Positions 36,777 to 46,700 are shown, counted from the first letter of the stretch. The stretch is DNA of 64,000 bases from Globodera rostochiensis (GCA_018350325.1 JAEVLN010000002.1:4323456-4387455), one strand, 5' to 3'. The notes: generated by a model not told the origin, from the sequence alone. Program-made: numbers and translations.

Positions 36777-37647
36777 ATGGTCTTCTCCATCAGCGCCATG
36801 CAAGTTTTATTCATCGCCGCAGTTATTGTCTCCGCATTTGTTCTTGATGGGTAAGCGGACGACAAAATTTTTTGTTCAAAATTTGAATTTTGGCGTTACA
36901 TTTCAGCGCTTTGGCATTCGGCCCGCGCGCGTTTCTGAAACGTCAGGCCGCCGCCCCAGGCGAAATGTCAACAAAATCAATGGAACAGGCGGCGGCGGAG
37001 CAGCAGCAGCAACAGAAACATTTGGCGCCCTATGCGACATCGTCGGCCTCACAATTCCAAATGTTTCCATTCTTCCCGGCACCGGCCTTCTATTACGGTG
37101 GCGGTGGTGTCGGCGGCGGCTACGGTATTGCACCCCAACAGCAGAAGCGATTCGACTACGCGCCGGCGGACAGCTACGGTCCTGAGAGGTAAGCACACGT
37201 CAAACCCACATGAGTGATTGGACGGACTCCGCTTTGAGTGATCCATAACTATTTGGAGCAACTCCAGGCGCCATTGTATTAGTGGTATGGTGGGGTCCTC
37301 GTTCCCCCACCGTTTGGCGAGGCGACAAGTCCGGGGATGATAATCGTCGGGGGTGATGAATGACAGCGCCCAAAAATTCGGGGAGGCATGCCAAAAACGT
37401 GGTCTGAGTGAGGCCCAAAAAATGCAGTGGGTTTCATTGACGGCCCTTTGGGGGCAGTTTGTTCTGGGATAGCGCGCCTCGGGGCTGGGATGATGCCCAG
37501 TAGGACGACGGGCTCGATGTCGGGTGCTTTGTATTTAACAAATGCTGTTTTTTCTTTAGTTTCTACCCTTTTGTGACGGCAAAACGCTTTGATGTTAGCG
37601 GATACGGCGCCTATGGGCCGCGCGGACGCTTTTCCGGCTTTCTTTGA
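36777..37647 (+). CDS. small secreted neuropeptide-like precursor
   Basis: A three-exon gene: 36777-36850, 36907-37188 and 37560-37647. Phases close to give 147 residues. The N-terminus is a good signal peptide (MQVLFIAAVIVSAFVL core). A Gln/Ala and Gly/Tyr-rich spacer follows, then dibasic sites: QQQKR precedes FDYAPADSYGPE, and TAKR precedes FDVSGYGAYGP, with a C-terminal GRFSGFL. Two KR-FD...YGP units suggest two processed peptides. The D-x-SGYGAY pattern recalls nematode NLP/orcokinin-like peptides (for example the NLP-8/14/15 group), but that link is weak. Processing and neuronal expression are inference. A glycine-rich secreted structural protein is the main alternative. The ATG used is the first in frame; an internal Met seven residues on would also leave a signal peptide. 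Confidence 0.7.
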
Positions 37648-39800
37648 TCAAATGGACGACGACGACAAGTGAAAGAAGTGGCAAAAAATGATGAAAATTC
37701 GCATTTTTGATTATGCTTCTCAAAAAAAACATTATTCTCGATCAAAAAATAAGCGTAATTTTTGCGTGTCTTCATTTATGAAATCTGGAAGGTCGCTGAT
37801 TGATAATAATAATATAAATAATAATAGGTAATATCCAATTACGGATCGACGGGTCCTCCGTCAGGCAAACGCCAAGAAATTATTCGGGTTTTGTCAGGGC
37901 GGCCAAAGCCATTATTTTCAGACAACACACAATGCTTTTTCCTTGCTTTAATATATTTTCATGAAATGACACCAAATACCTATTTTATTTGTATTTAACA
38001 AAAAATCATTTTCAAATCAGATTTATTGGGCGCCGGTCAAATGTGAGGTTGTTTGACTGTTGTAGAACCAGAAAAAGGTTAAAAAAGTGCTTGAACTCAA
38101 GCGGGTTCAAACCAGCTCTCAACATCAGACTTGCCGAAAAGACAAACCAATGGCCATCAATTTACTTGGGGTGGGCCAAGTAAAAAAGATTGAAATTTTT
38201 GTCAAAAAGTACGTCTCACTTCAAAAATACTCGTAATAAGTAATTTAGGTTCGAAAAATCTCAAAATAGACGCCTAAATAGGTGAGAAAAGTGCCAAAAT
38301 TAAGAAAAATAGGTGTGAAATCCTCCAGGCATAAGAATTCAGCTCAAGTCGAAACCGAGACTTTCGAGCATCCCTGCTTATTTGTATTTTAAGTTGGTGT
38401 AAAATTTTAACTGTTTTTGGATAATGGCCCGTTGTGTCCTTGGAAATCAATACATTTGTCCTTGGCTTAATGCTTACTAGATACGGTCCCTGAATGGGAA
38501 ATAAGAATTTGTGTCAGGGGGAAGAAAAGCGATGTGTGGGAGGGGGGGAGGTCATTTATGCCGGGGGGTGAGGGCTCATTCACTGCCGCCGGAGGGGCTG
38601 ATTCATTTGCCCGGGGGGGGGGGAGGGTGCAAATCAGGGCTGGACGCAATGCGGATTGCTGAAATTGCGGCCTTTTTTTTTGGGTTGCAATTGCGGATTT
38701 CGGGTTGCGGATTTTTTAAATTTTTCTGTAATTTGAATCCGCAATCGGTGGTTTCAGAAAAATTTATTTTTCGAAACAAATACTTTTAATAAGGCGATGG
38801 TCATGCAACTTTTTGACAAAATTTCACTTTTTTACAAGAGTCCCGCTGCGCGATGGTCTAGTGATTGTCTTTGAGTTCAAACCCGCTTGAGTCCAAAGCA
38901 CTTATTATTATTTTTTCTCCAGCCGTTTCTTCCGCCATTAATTTTTAAAAATAAATTTTAAAATAAAATTCGCACAAAAACATGACTTTTGCAAAAATTC
39001 ATGATATTTTTCTGGATTTGCAGCACTTGTGCAAATACAAATGTGTGAATAATGATAGGGGGGGGGGGGAGGGGTGATCTCGTGCATTCGCTGCCGTTGA
39101 TGGAATTACGACAACGAATAATTTCAATGGAGCCCGAAGTCGGAGAATGCTATCCAAATTGCGATGAAAAAAAAACATTTTTATTTATAATCATGTGTAA
39201 TATCGGAATTTCTGCAAATGAGGTTTTCAGACAGAAATAAGGTTTTTTGCCTGCAGAGGCTTTTGAAATTTTCATTTGGGAACCCTGGGTATTGTTGCTA
39301 CAATTCTGTTGTTCTCTGTTTTATCATAACAATATTTGCATAGTGTAATTTTTATTCTATTTTAATATTCCAAAAAAAGTCCGTATCATGGGCTTAAAAA
39401 ATTAGATATTGTTAGTGTAATGTAATCTGAAAAGTGAGTGGAATAAGGAAAAATATTAAAAGTGCTGCTTAATTCCAAAAATGATAATATTATCTCGACC
39501 ACCAATTGTACGTGAAGGTGCACAAATAAGAAAAAAAGCATCGGAAGACACGCGAGAAATGGACTAGGGAGGGTGGGGGGGGGGGTGATGCCTCTTGTGC
39601 CGGGCAAATGTGCCGAGGAAGCACCAACGGAAGTTAAAGGGACCGATTTTCCGTTCTGACCATCGCTCGACGTTAGGCTAAAGAAACTTCCCTCACCCCC
39701 CCCCCCCCCCCCCCCCCCCCCCTCGTCTTCATTTCAATGGAACGGAAGCACAGTTCGAAGAACAACTATGCAAAAGAAATTTTAGGAGTGGGTTTTGCAT
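37648..39800. other. intergenic DNA with SINE-like and G-rich repeats
   Basis: It holds two tRNA-like segments, at 38050-38165 in reverse orientation (complement reads GGTTTGAACCCGCTTGAGTT) and at 38850-38960 forward (GGTCTAGTGATTGTCTTTGA then GTTCAAACCCGC). A CAGGGCTGGACGCAATGCGG phrase at about 38636 resembles a hAT terminus, but no matching right end was found. Poly-G tracts lie at 38545, 38620, 39058 and 39575, and a 27-base poly-C at 39696-39722. No gene was seen. Confidence 0.5.
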
Positions 39801-40776
39801 TTGATGCGAATGGAGAGGAGGCGGGAGGGGTCTATTTAAAGAAATATACGGTAATTGTATTTTGATGCGAATGGAGAGGAGGGGGGAGGGGTCTATTTAA
39901 AGAAATATACGGTAATTGTATTTTGATGCGAATGGAGAGGAGGGGGGAGGGGTCTATTTAAAGAAATATACGGTAATTGTATTTTGATGCGAATGGAGAG
40001 GAGGGGGGAGGGGTCTACTTAAAGAAATATAATACAATTGTATTTTGATGCGAATGGAGAGGAGGGGGGAAGGGTCTATTTAAAGATATATACGATAATT
40101 GTATTTTGATGCGAATGGAGAGGAGGCGGGAGGGGTCTATTTAAAGTAATATACGGTAATTGTATTTTGATGCGAATGGAGAGGAGGGGGGAGGGGTCTA
40201 TTTAAAGAAATATACGGTAATTGTATTTTGATGCGAATGGAGAGGAGGGGGGAGGGGTCTATTTAAAGAAATATACGGTAATTGTATTTTGATGCGAATG
40301 GAGAGGAGGGGGGAGGGGTCTATTTAAAGAAATATACGGTAATTGTATTTTGATGCGAATGGAGAGGAGGGGGGAGGGGTCTATTTAAAGATATATACGA
40401 TAATTGTATTTTGATGCGAATGGAGAGGAGGGGGGAGGGGTCTATTTAAAGAAATATACGGTAATTGTATTTTGATGCGAATGGAGAGGAGGGGGGAGGG
40501 GTCTATTTAAAGAAATATACGGTAATTGTATTTGATGCGAATGGAGAGGAGGAGGGAGGGGTCTATTTAAAGATATATACGATAATTGTATTTTGATGCG
40601 AATGGAGAGGAGGGGGGGAGGGGTCTATTTAAAGATATATACGATAATTGTATTTTGATGCGAATGGAGAGGAGGGGGGAGGGGTCTATTTAAAGAAATA
40701 TACGGTAATTGTATTTTGATGCGAATGGAGAGGAGGGGGGAGGGGTCTATTTAAAGAAATATACGGTAATTGTATT
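39801..40776. repeat. G-rich minisatellite, 61-bp unit, about 16 copies
   Basis: Units of about 61 bp read GATGCGAATGGAGAGGAGGG, then GGAGGGGTCTATTTAAAG, then AAATATACGGTAATTGTA. Copies differ by few substitutions (AAATATACGG versus ATATATACGA). Each unit has closely spaced G runs on the plus strand that could form G-quadruplexes. There is no ORF. Confidence 0.95.
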
Positions 40777-41649
40777 AATAAATTCCAAAAAATTGAATTA
40801 CAATTTTAAGTAAAATAACAAATCAGCTTGAAAAATGTTTAGGGATTTGAGTGCGTAAAAATTCAAGATTTAATTTGTCTTGAGGTATTGAAATAATATT
40901 TACAAATCTTTTAATAATTACCGCAAAAATAATTAGCATTCATTTTTTAATGGATCCACTCTCAATTTCTCATTGTTAGTGTGTTTGTAAAAAAAAAAAA
41001 ACAAATTAAATAACTCAAATCATACACCCAATCTGAATGGTTACTGTAGCGCGGGTAAAATTTATTATTAACTTTTTTTATAAAATATGATCAGAATTGC
41101 ATTGTTTTTCCATTGAAAATTCAAATTAAATTTTAAATGTTCTTTACTAAAAACCAAGCCAATGTAAAATTTTCTCATTCAATGGCACTTTTGTTCTGAT
41201 TTACATATATTGAATTTGTCATTGTGAATGGGGGGGGGGGGAGGGCGAACGGTTGGTGGAAGACGCTCTTTCCTGTGACCAGCAGCAATGAAAAGCCGTT
41301 CGGGCAGCGCTCTCTCCGCCGATGGAACGTTCTTTTGTGTGATGGCACCCAAATGCCACCCGGATGAGAAACCAACCACCCAACCCTACAATTTTTTGAC
41401 CACTTCATTTTACATTTTTTTACTAATGGCATTCGGATGATATTCCCGATAAATTATGAATTCCCATTTCAATAAATTAATAAATTCCCGTTCCCGTACA
41501 TTTTGAATTCCCGTTCCCATACATTTTGAATTCCCGTTCCCGTACATTTTGAATTCCCGTTCCCGTACATTTTGAATTCCTGTCTGTCCAAGAAAAATTG
41601 AATGCCGGGATATTAATTTTAAGCTAATTTTGGTCTATTTTAAACTAAA
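40777..41649. other. intergenic DNA upstream of the caspase
   Basis: AT-rich sequence containing a poly-G tract at 41230 and a 23-bp tandem repeat (GAATTCCCGTTCCCGTACAT plus TTT, about four copies, 41462-41582) close to the caspase ATG. Promoter elements were not identified. Confidence 0.5.
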
Positions 41650-43064
41650 ATGTCCGGAGCTAGAGGCCGAAAACAAAAAACTCAACAAACTCGAAGGGTG
41701 GGAAAATTTAAAATTAAAAAAAATGTAAAAAATTTCTTTTTTAAGCACCATTCTGAGTCCGATGAAAGTGGATCGAGTTCTTCGGAACTCGAGTACGGTT
41801 CAGACTTCACATACTCGGGACTGTTGGAGAGGATCAAAAAGGGCGCAAAACGCCTCTTTTTTAAAAAAAATGATGAAGATAGAATTGGAAGAAGGGTAAA
41901 ATATTTTTAAAATAATATTATTTAAATAATTTAAAATTTCTTGGCATTTAAATTTAATATTTTTAATTTTCAGCTTTACCCAAACACCGTAAGCCCCCGG
42001 GGCATGGCGTTGATTATCGAAAACGTCAACTTTGTTCGACTCAGCCAGCGCACAGGCTCGTGGGCCGACAGCAGCAAGATGAGGCGGCTACTGGCCGAGA
42101 TGGACTACACCGTCATCTTCAAGCGGAACTTGTCGGCACAGGTAAAATAAACACAATTAATGATTAAAAAAAATTAAAATTTTAATAATTTTAGGAAATG
42201 ATGGACGCCGTCACGCGCTTTGCGCGGCGCCCTGAGTATGAGGAGGCGCAAAGGTAAACGATTCATCTGCAGTGAGTAAAATAAAAAAATTAAATATTTT
42301 CTAATAATTAAAAATTTAATAATTATTTAATTTAAGCTGTGTTGTCTGTGATGAGCCATGGGCTCTACGACGCCATCGCAGGTTCCGACGACAACTTCGT
42401 GGATCTGCACGCGTTTGTCGGCCAGCTGAATGGAGTGCACTGCTCGCAGCTGATCAACAAACCGAAAATAGTAATTTTTTTAATAGTAAATTTGGGGATG
42501 AGATTTTTTTGGGGTTTTGTGCCTTTGTGCCTATTTCAACATTTTAATTTTAGTTTTTTCTTCAATGCTGCAGAGGCGGTGAGTTTTTTTTTTGTTGGAT
42601 TTTTTTAATTTAAATAAATAAAAATATTTAAATTTAATCAGAAAATAATAAATACATTTTCAGTCCTCCGAGACCAAGGTGCCCGCGTGCGCGAGTCGGT
42701 CGGTGCGATTGCCGGCACGTTTGGGACTCGGCACAGAAGGGACAGTCCGCGGCGTTCGACGTCACGCGATCGGCAGCAGTCGCGTCAGATCCTTGCGCGC
42801 GTGCCGAGCAACCAGGAAATGCTTCTCGCCATGTCAACGGCGCCTCATCACGTCTGGGTTCGGAACCCGCGTAAGGGTACCTGGTTCCTGCAGTGCGTTT
42901 GTGCGGTGTTGGAGGAGCATGCCGTTGAGGAGGATATTTTATATTTAATGACTAGGGTTAACGATATGGTGGCCAGAATTGGGGAGGAAAGGGCGTCCGG
43001 CGGCACTATGCAGATGCCGCAAATCCAATATACTTTAACCAAACTTTTTTATTTCAATCCCTAA
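41650..43064 (+). CDS. CED-3-type caspase, with an apparent one-step frameshift in exon 4
   Basis: A cysteine protease of the apoptotic caspase family (C14) that cuts after aspartate. Exons are 41650-41895, 41974-42141, 42195-42253, 42337-42470, 42554-42578 and 42664-43064, about 344 residues. The order is: a basic, Ser-rich prodomain of about 80 residues without a recognisable CARD; the p20 start PRGMALIIENVNF; catalytic His in VMSHG (codon 42357-42359); KPKI joined to FFLQCCRG carrying the active-site Cys (codon 42569-42571) in a 25-nt exon; an Arg/Ser-rich linker; and p10 with HHVWVRNPRKGTWFLQC and a C-terminus TLTKLFYFNP. All junctions agree except exon 3 to exon 4. The spliced frame reads SCVVC and then shifts to give VMSHG, as if a TG dinucleotide were missing near 42338-42352. 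The catalytic residues themselves are intact. It may be a sequence error or a young pseudogene. Confidence 0.88.
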
Positions 43065-43159
43065 TTTTTATGTTTTTCTTTTAAATGATTTTTTTGTTGA
43101 ATTAATCTCTCCAATTTTAATTTCTTTTTAACTTGTTCACTGCGGACCCTGATCTGGTC

Positions 43160-43626
43160 ACCTTTTTGGATCAAATCAGAGATGTGTCTTCTCAGTATGT
43201 CATGATCCGGATAGCGGTCTGATCAGTGTCATAGTGATCCAACCTAAAGATAGCTTGATCACGGATTTGACCCTGATCTAATCATTTTTTTCTATCAAAT
43301 TTGGATTTTTATGCTCTCAGTGTGTCATGTAATTCGTTCAAGTTGACTTATCCTTGATCTGATCTGATCAGTTGCCCAGATAAGATCACAACAAGGCTGA
43401 CCCCGTCCCTTATTTAGCTCGGGTTCCATTGACAAGGCAGAGTTTGTTGCTGGCTTTGAAGAAACTCTTTGCAAAGGCGAGTCTCGAGGTACAATACAAT
43501 GAATAAAATTAAGCAAACATTTTTTGTATTTTTGAATTTATTTTAATTTCTTAGGCTTTAATGGAATGCAACGAAAAATCAGCACAACCGAATATTTTGA
43601 GGACGAGGACCAGCAGGAAGTGCACA
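43160..43626 (+). pseudogene. inverted partial copy of the rsef-1-like gene (EF-hand exon and next exon start)
   Basis: This segment reads on the plus strand as a near-identical copy of 56828-57300 read on the minus strand. It covers intron, the exon with GSIDKAEFVAGFEETLCKGE, the following intron, and the beginning of the next exon (MQRKISTTEYFEDEDQQEVH). Homology stops abruptly at about 43626, where the retroelement-derived block begins. It lies just past the caspase stop and has no start of its own, so it is a gene fragment. Confidence 0.88.
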
Positions 43627-44165
43627 AGCCGGCGCTTGTCCGAATGCTCTTCTTTCCGATCGCGGCTCGACCGCTCCCGTTTTCGGTGCCCCTTTTGGTC
43701 CTTTTCAGAGCCGGATTGTTTGTGCTCCCGGCTTCGGTTCCGTGTCGTCTTCTCCTCCTTCGTCCTTCTCCGGTCTTCTCTTCCGGTCCTCTCTTCCACC
43801 TGCGCCTGTACCTCGTGCAGTCGCGCCATCTCGCTCTTCATCGCCTGCATGTCGGCAAATGCCGCGCGGAGTATTTGCTGCAGCACTTGAGGGTCTGCAG
43901 CGAATTGAGGGCGCGGAATGTCTTCAGAGAGCGGAATCTTCCGCTCGCGCGTGCGCGGGTCCTTCCTCGTCCCTACGCCTTCCACGAGGATGATTGCCGG
44001 CAACTGGACTTCGAGCACTTCCAGTGGGGGCTCTGTCGGCGCGTGCGTCCGGCTCCCGGATCTCGCCCTCTTCTTCCTCCTCCGCTGCGGACTGCCCGCC
44101 TGCTCCGCTTCCCGATTGCGGAACCGGTTCATTTTGTTCTTCTCGCGCTGGTTCATCTTCTTCAT
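43551..44165 (-). CDS. basic Arg/Ser-rich ORF of the retroelement block
   Basis: A minus-strand frame of 204 codons from MKKMNQREKNK. It has an Arg/Lys-rich start, a Pro-rich middle, a short coiled-coil-like part (QAMKSEMARLHEVQAQVEER) and a highly charged Arg/Glu/Ser tail similar to SR or nucleic-acid-binding tails. Its last ~25 codons (VHFLLVLVLKIFGCADF...) are antisense to the duplicated rsef-1 fragment, so the natural C-terminus has been replaced. It could be a gag-like product. The family is not recognised. Confidence 0.4.
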   Translation of the reverse strand: MKKMNQREKNKMNRFRNREAEQAGSPQRRRKKRARSGSRTHAPTEPPLEVLEVQLPAIILVEGVGTRKDPRTRERKIPLSEDIPRPQFAADPQVLQQILRAAFADMQAMKSEMARLHEVQAQVEERTGREDRRRTKEEKTTRNRSREHKQSGSEKDQKGHRKRERSSRDRKEEHSDKRRLVHFLLVLVLKIFGCADFSLHSIKA

Positions 44166-44670
44166 CGTCGCTTACGACCAAAATGTGCCGCTCTGGTTTG
44201 CTCTTCGGTTTCGGCCCCACCTCCTTTTGCGCCTCTTCTTTCTTCTTTTTCAGCGTCCTGGCTCCACCGGCAAACAGCGGGCACCGCTTGTCACATGCCC
44301 GGTGTCCGACCGCTTCTTCCCACCGACTGCACTGTCGGCCTTGCGCTTCCCGCTTTCCACTTTGAGCTTGTTGGGCGTCCCGGCATTTGAAGGAGTAGTC
44401 CGCGGCGGCGGTGGTTCCATTGGCTTTGTTGTTGGCTGTCCACTTGTTGCGAAGTGGTGAATTTGATGAGAATAAAGTTGGGACATCAGCGGGTGATTTG
44501 TTGATGTTTCTTTGCTGTTCATCCCCCCTTCTCCGATCCCCCTTTTTGGCTTGTTGCCAATTCCTTTGTTTGCCCCTTGCTTGGTGGGGGGGATGATTTG
44601 CATCTCTCTGATCTTTGATGCGCTGTGTTGTCGCTTGGCCGTGGAATGCCCGATATTCCATTCCTTCCAC
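43924..44670 (-). CDS. gag-like ORF with partial zinc-knuckle motif
   Basis: A minus-strand frame of about 248 codons that starts within a few bases of the end of the upstream glycoprotein frame. It is hydrophilic and Lys/Arg-rich. It contains GHRACDKRCPLF, which looks like the second half of a CCHC zinc knuckle, although the usual paired Cys before it is not in place (QCSRWEEAVGH). An acidic patch, SDDEEDEPAREE, follows. It overlaps the 43551-44165 frame in another phase. The initiator in this phase is a GTG; the first ATG is slightly further in. It is probably retroelement nucleocapsid-derived. Confidence 0.4.
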   Translation of the reverse strand: MEGMEYRAFHGQATTQRIKDQRDANHPPHQARGKQRNWQQAKKGDRRRGDEQQRNINKSPADVPTLFSSNSPLRNKWTANNKANGTTAAADYSFKCRDAQQAQSGKREAQGRQCSRWEEAVGHRACDKRCPLFAGGARTLKKKKEEAQKEVGPKPKSKPERHILVVSDDEEDEPAREEQNEPVPQSGSGAGGQSAAEEEEEGEIREPDARADRAPTGSARSPVAGNHPRGRRRDEEGPAHARAEDSAL

Positions 44671-46700
44671 TATTTCGTCTCTGCGTTCTCCTCCGGCTTG
44701 CTTCGCCTTAGGCGACGATCGTCTCTCTTCCCTTCGTCTTTTCGTCTTTCGTCTCTTCCTGTCTTGTTTGTTCGTCTATCGTCTCTTCGCTGATTGGCTG
44801 GGTGACCGTCGGTCCTTTCCCTTTCGTCGTCGCTGGTCGACGGTCGATCGTCTCTTCGAGAGACGATGCGTCGTTTCTCAGTAGTAAGTGGACGCTGATC
44901 ATCCGCTCTCGTTTGGCTGAAGGGGTTGCCGAACTTAATTACTGTCCCGAATTGCGGCCGATCACGCCAAAATTCGGCGGGACTGTAGTTGAGGATGACC
45001 GTCGACGATCCAATGTCTGCGAGATCCTCCCCGGGCGCCACCGCTGATGCGGCCAGGAGAAGGCAGATGGCCAGCAAAAGTTTGCCCGGTACTGCATTAG
45101 CGTCTTGTGCCGCCAGCGCGCCAGCGACCATTCGAAACAGGGCAAACGGCGGATTGAATCGGAGGAAGAGCGCCAATGCCACAATTCCGACCACGAGTAC
45201 CACTGCGAAGACCAACAGCGACCAGGGGTTGAAAAACAGTCTCGACAACGCCCAAGGGTCGAAATTCAGGTCGAACCAATTGCCCTCGCCTGAGTCCAGT
45301 CTTTCTGATTGTCGATGCCGGAAGTTCGAGCGGTGCTTGATGGGCACATAGTACAGCTCGCCCTCCAGAACGAAATCGGTTATTCCGGCCGGGCAGTCGA
45401 CCGAACACAGTGTACTGATAAGTGATTGGTCGAAATTCAGCACCTCTCTCTGCGCCGATTGGTTGGTGCTGCAGCTTGCGGCAAAGATTGTGCCGTCGGA
45501 ACATTCCACTTTGGCCAACGCTCGGCCCCAGTCCGTCCGGCATTGATACCACAATTGGGCTCCCGTTTGGCATCGGTAACACCCGCTGATGTTCAGGGCT
45601 TCGATCCAACATTTAGAGTCGCGCAGCTGAAGGATCATCTCGACGTCTTTCATCTCGACGTGCAGCTGAACCGGACTGTATCCGGTGTCCGCCCAAATTC
45701 GGGATTCTTCGTTTCTAAGGTGAAATTGGCCAATTGTGAGCGGCAGGCGTTGCTGGGGGTCCTCAATTCGCTCCTCGAGGTTCAGATCCCGGCAGCTGCA
45801 TCCGACAACTCCGGTTTCGTGGTCTGCCGAACAACCACTGCATGCCGTTGGGGCCAGCGTGCAGTTGAAGTCACGCGCGCTGGCCTCGTCCGGGCAGTGC
45901 AAATCATCTCCGAGCTGCTCAACCAGTGCCACAGCGTCTTCGGACGTAATGAATTTCGAGCTCAGAATTGGGGCCGGAGGAAGAGATATGGCCAACGGCG
46001 TCAATGTTATGTTGTGCCAATGAAAGTGCATGCCGGGATAGAGGATTGCCTCCGTCTCCTGGTTGCTCTCCGAGTCGCTGTTCATCTCGAGCTTCATTTT
46101 TGTGGCAATTTTCAGCTTCCACGTCGGGCAGCCGATTTTTTCAAAGATGGCTTGGCCGGTGGGTCGTGCATACGTTCGATAAAAAAGGCAGCCGTTTGAA
46201 GGCCAAAGCGCACAGCCCTTTGCCCAGCTTCCGAGGCTGTCCAAGCAATGCGCGTGGCCCGGCCAATCGTTCACGTCTTTCAGTTCCCATAGTTTGTCCT
46301 CTGGTCTCACCACTCCGCATGTATTGCCAAAACAACTGCTGTTTGCTGCCCTCGGGCAACGGAAATTCGATTTGCTCTCCACGGCGTACGAGCGGTACCA
46401 TCCCTCCGATTTGGTTACGCACTCCATCGTTAGGGCATTCAGCACCAAATTGAGCGTGCCTAGCACAACTCCGTGCTCATCTCGAACCATCAGAGTTGTT
46501 GATTGTCCCGCCGGGAGCAATGTGAGCGTGGTGGCCTTGCTGACTGTGCAATGGATTCCGGTTGGACCTCTTCGGCATGTTTCCGAGCTGGTCATGACGG
46601 AAATTGTTTGGGAAGCTTCCGCCCTTGGAAGGAGGGCCATGACGATGACCAGGTTGATCATCCGGGCAATGCGGGCAAGCCTTTCTCGTAGCGATGTCAA
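44670..46700 (-). CDS. env-like class II (phlebovirus Gc-type) glycoprotein of a retroelement
   Basis: An uninterrupted minus-strand frame of about 676 codons in GC-rich DNA. It is a membrane glycoprotein with an N-terminal hydrophobic signal (INLVIVMALLPRAEA), a long Cys-rich ectodomain with NxS/T sites, the clustered-Cys region CSGCSADHETGVVGCSC, one transmembrane segment (WSLLVFAVVLVVGIVALALF), a second hydrophobic stretch, and a long Arg/Asp/Glu-rich tail. This layout fits the phlebovirus glycoprotein G2-like env genes carried by nematode BEL/Pao retrotransposons; that family match is from memory. No reverse transcriptase, integrase or LTR was found. On this strand the place where pol should lie is occupied by the AT-rich tandem array. 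The start is uncertain: the frame opens with a non-ATG codon in the first array unit, and the first ATG gives M-INLVIV. No internal breaks were seen. Confidence 0.7.
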   Translation of the reverse strand: MTSLRERLARIARMINLVIVMALLPRAEASQTISVMTSSETCRRGPTGIHCTVSKATTLTLLPAGQSTTLMVRDEHGVVLGTLNLVLNALTMECVTKSEGWYRSYAVESKSNFRCPRAANSSCFGNTCGVVRPEDKLWELKDVNDWPGHAHCLDSLGSWAKGCALWPSNGCLFYRTYARPTGQAIFEKIGCPTWKLKIATKMKLEMNSDSESNQETEAILYPGMHFHWHNITLTPLAISLPPAPILSSKFITSEDAVALVEQLGDDLHCPDEASARDFNCTLAPTACSGCSADHETGVVGCSCRDLNLEERIEDPQQRLPLTIGQFHLRNEESRIWADTGYSPVQLHVEMKDVEMILQLRDSKCWIEALNISGCYRCQTGAQLWYQCRTDWGRALAKVECSDGTIFAASCSTNQSAQREVLNFDQSLISTLCSVDCPAGITDFVLEGELYYVPIKHRSNFRHRQSERLDSGEGNWFDLNFDPWALSRLFFNPWSLLVFAVVLVVGIVALALFLRFNPPFALFRMVAGALAAQDANAVPGKLLLAICLLLAASAVAPGEDLADIGSSTVILNYSPAEFWRDRPQFGTVIKFGNPFSQTRADDQRPLTTEKRRIVSRRDDRPSTSDDERERTDGHPANQRRDDRRTNKTGRDERRKDEGKRDDRRLRRSKPEENAETK

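Noticed and set aside
38636..38789. CAGGGCTGGACGCAATGCGG as a third hAT-like MITE
   Set aside because: The left end looks right, but no matching right end or octamer duplication was found.
42541..42608. Reading the caspase active-site exon as FFFNAAEA, which would mean a dead enzyme
   Set aside because: Recounting the bases after the acceptor gives FFLQCCRG in the spliced phase, so the catalytic cysteine is present.
43566..44390. Long plus-strand frames opposite the retroelement ORFs
   Set aside because: They are mirror frames of GC-rich Arg-coding sequence; the minus-strand frames have the recognisable composition and motifs.
45426..46199. 257-codon plus-strand frame opposite the env-like ORF
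   Set aside because: It is a shadow of the minus-strand glycoprotein frame, with no family features of its own.
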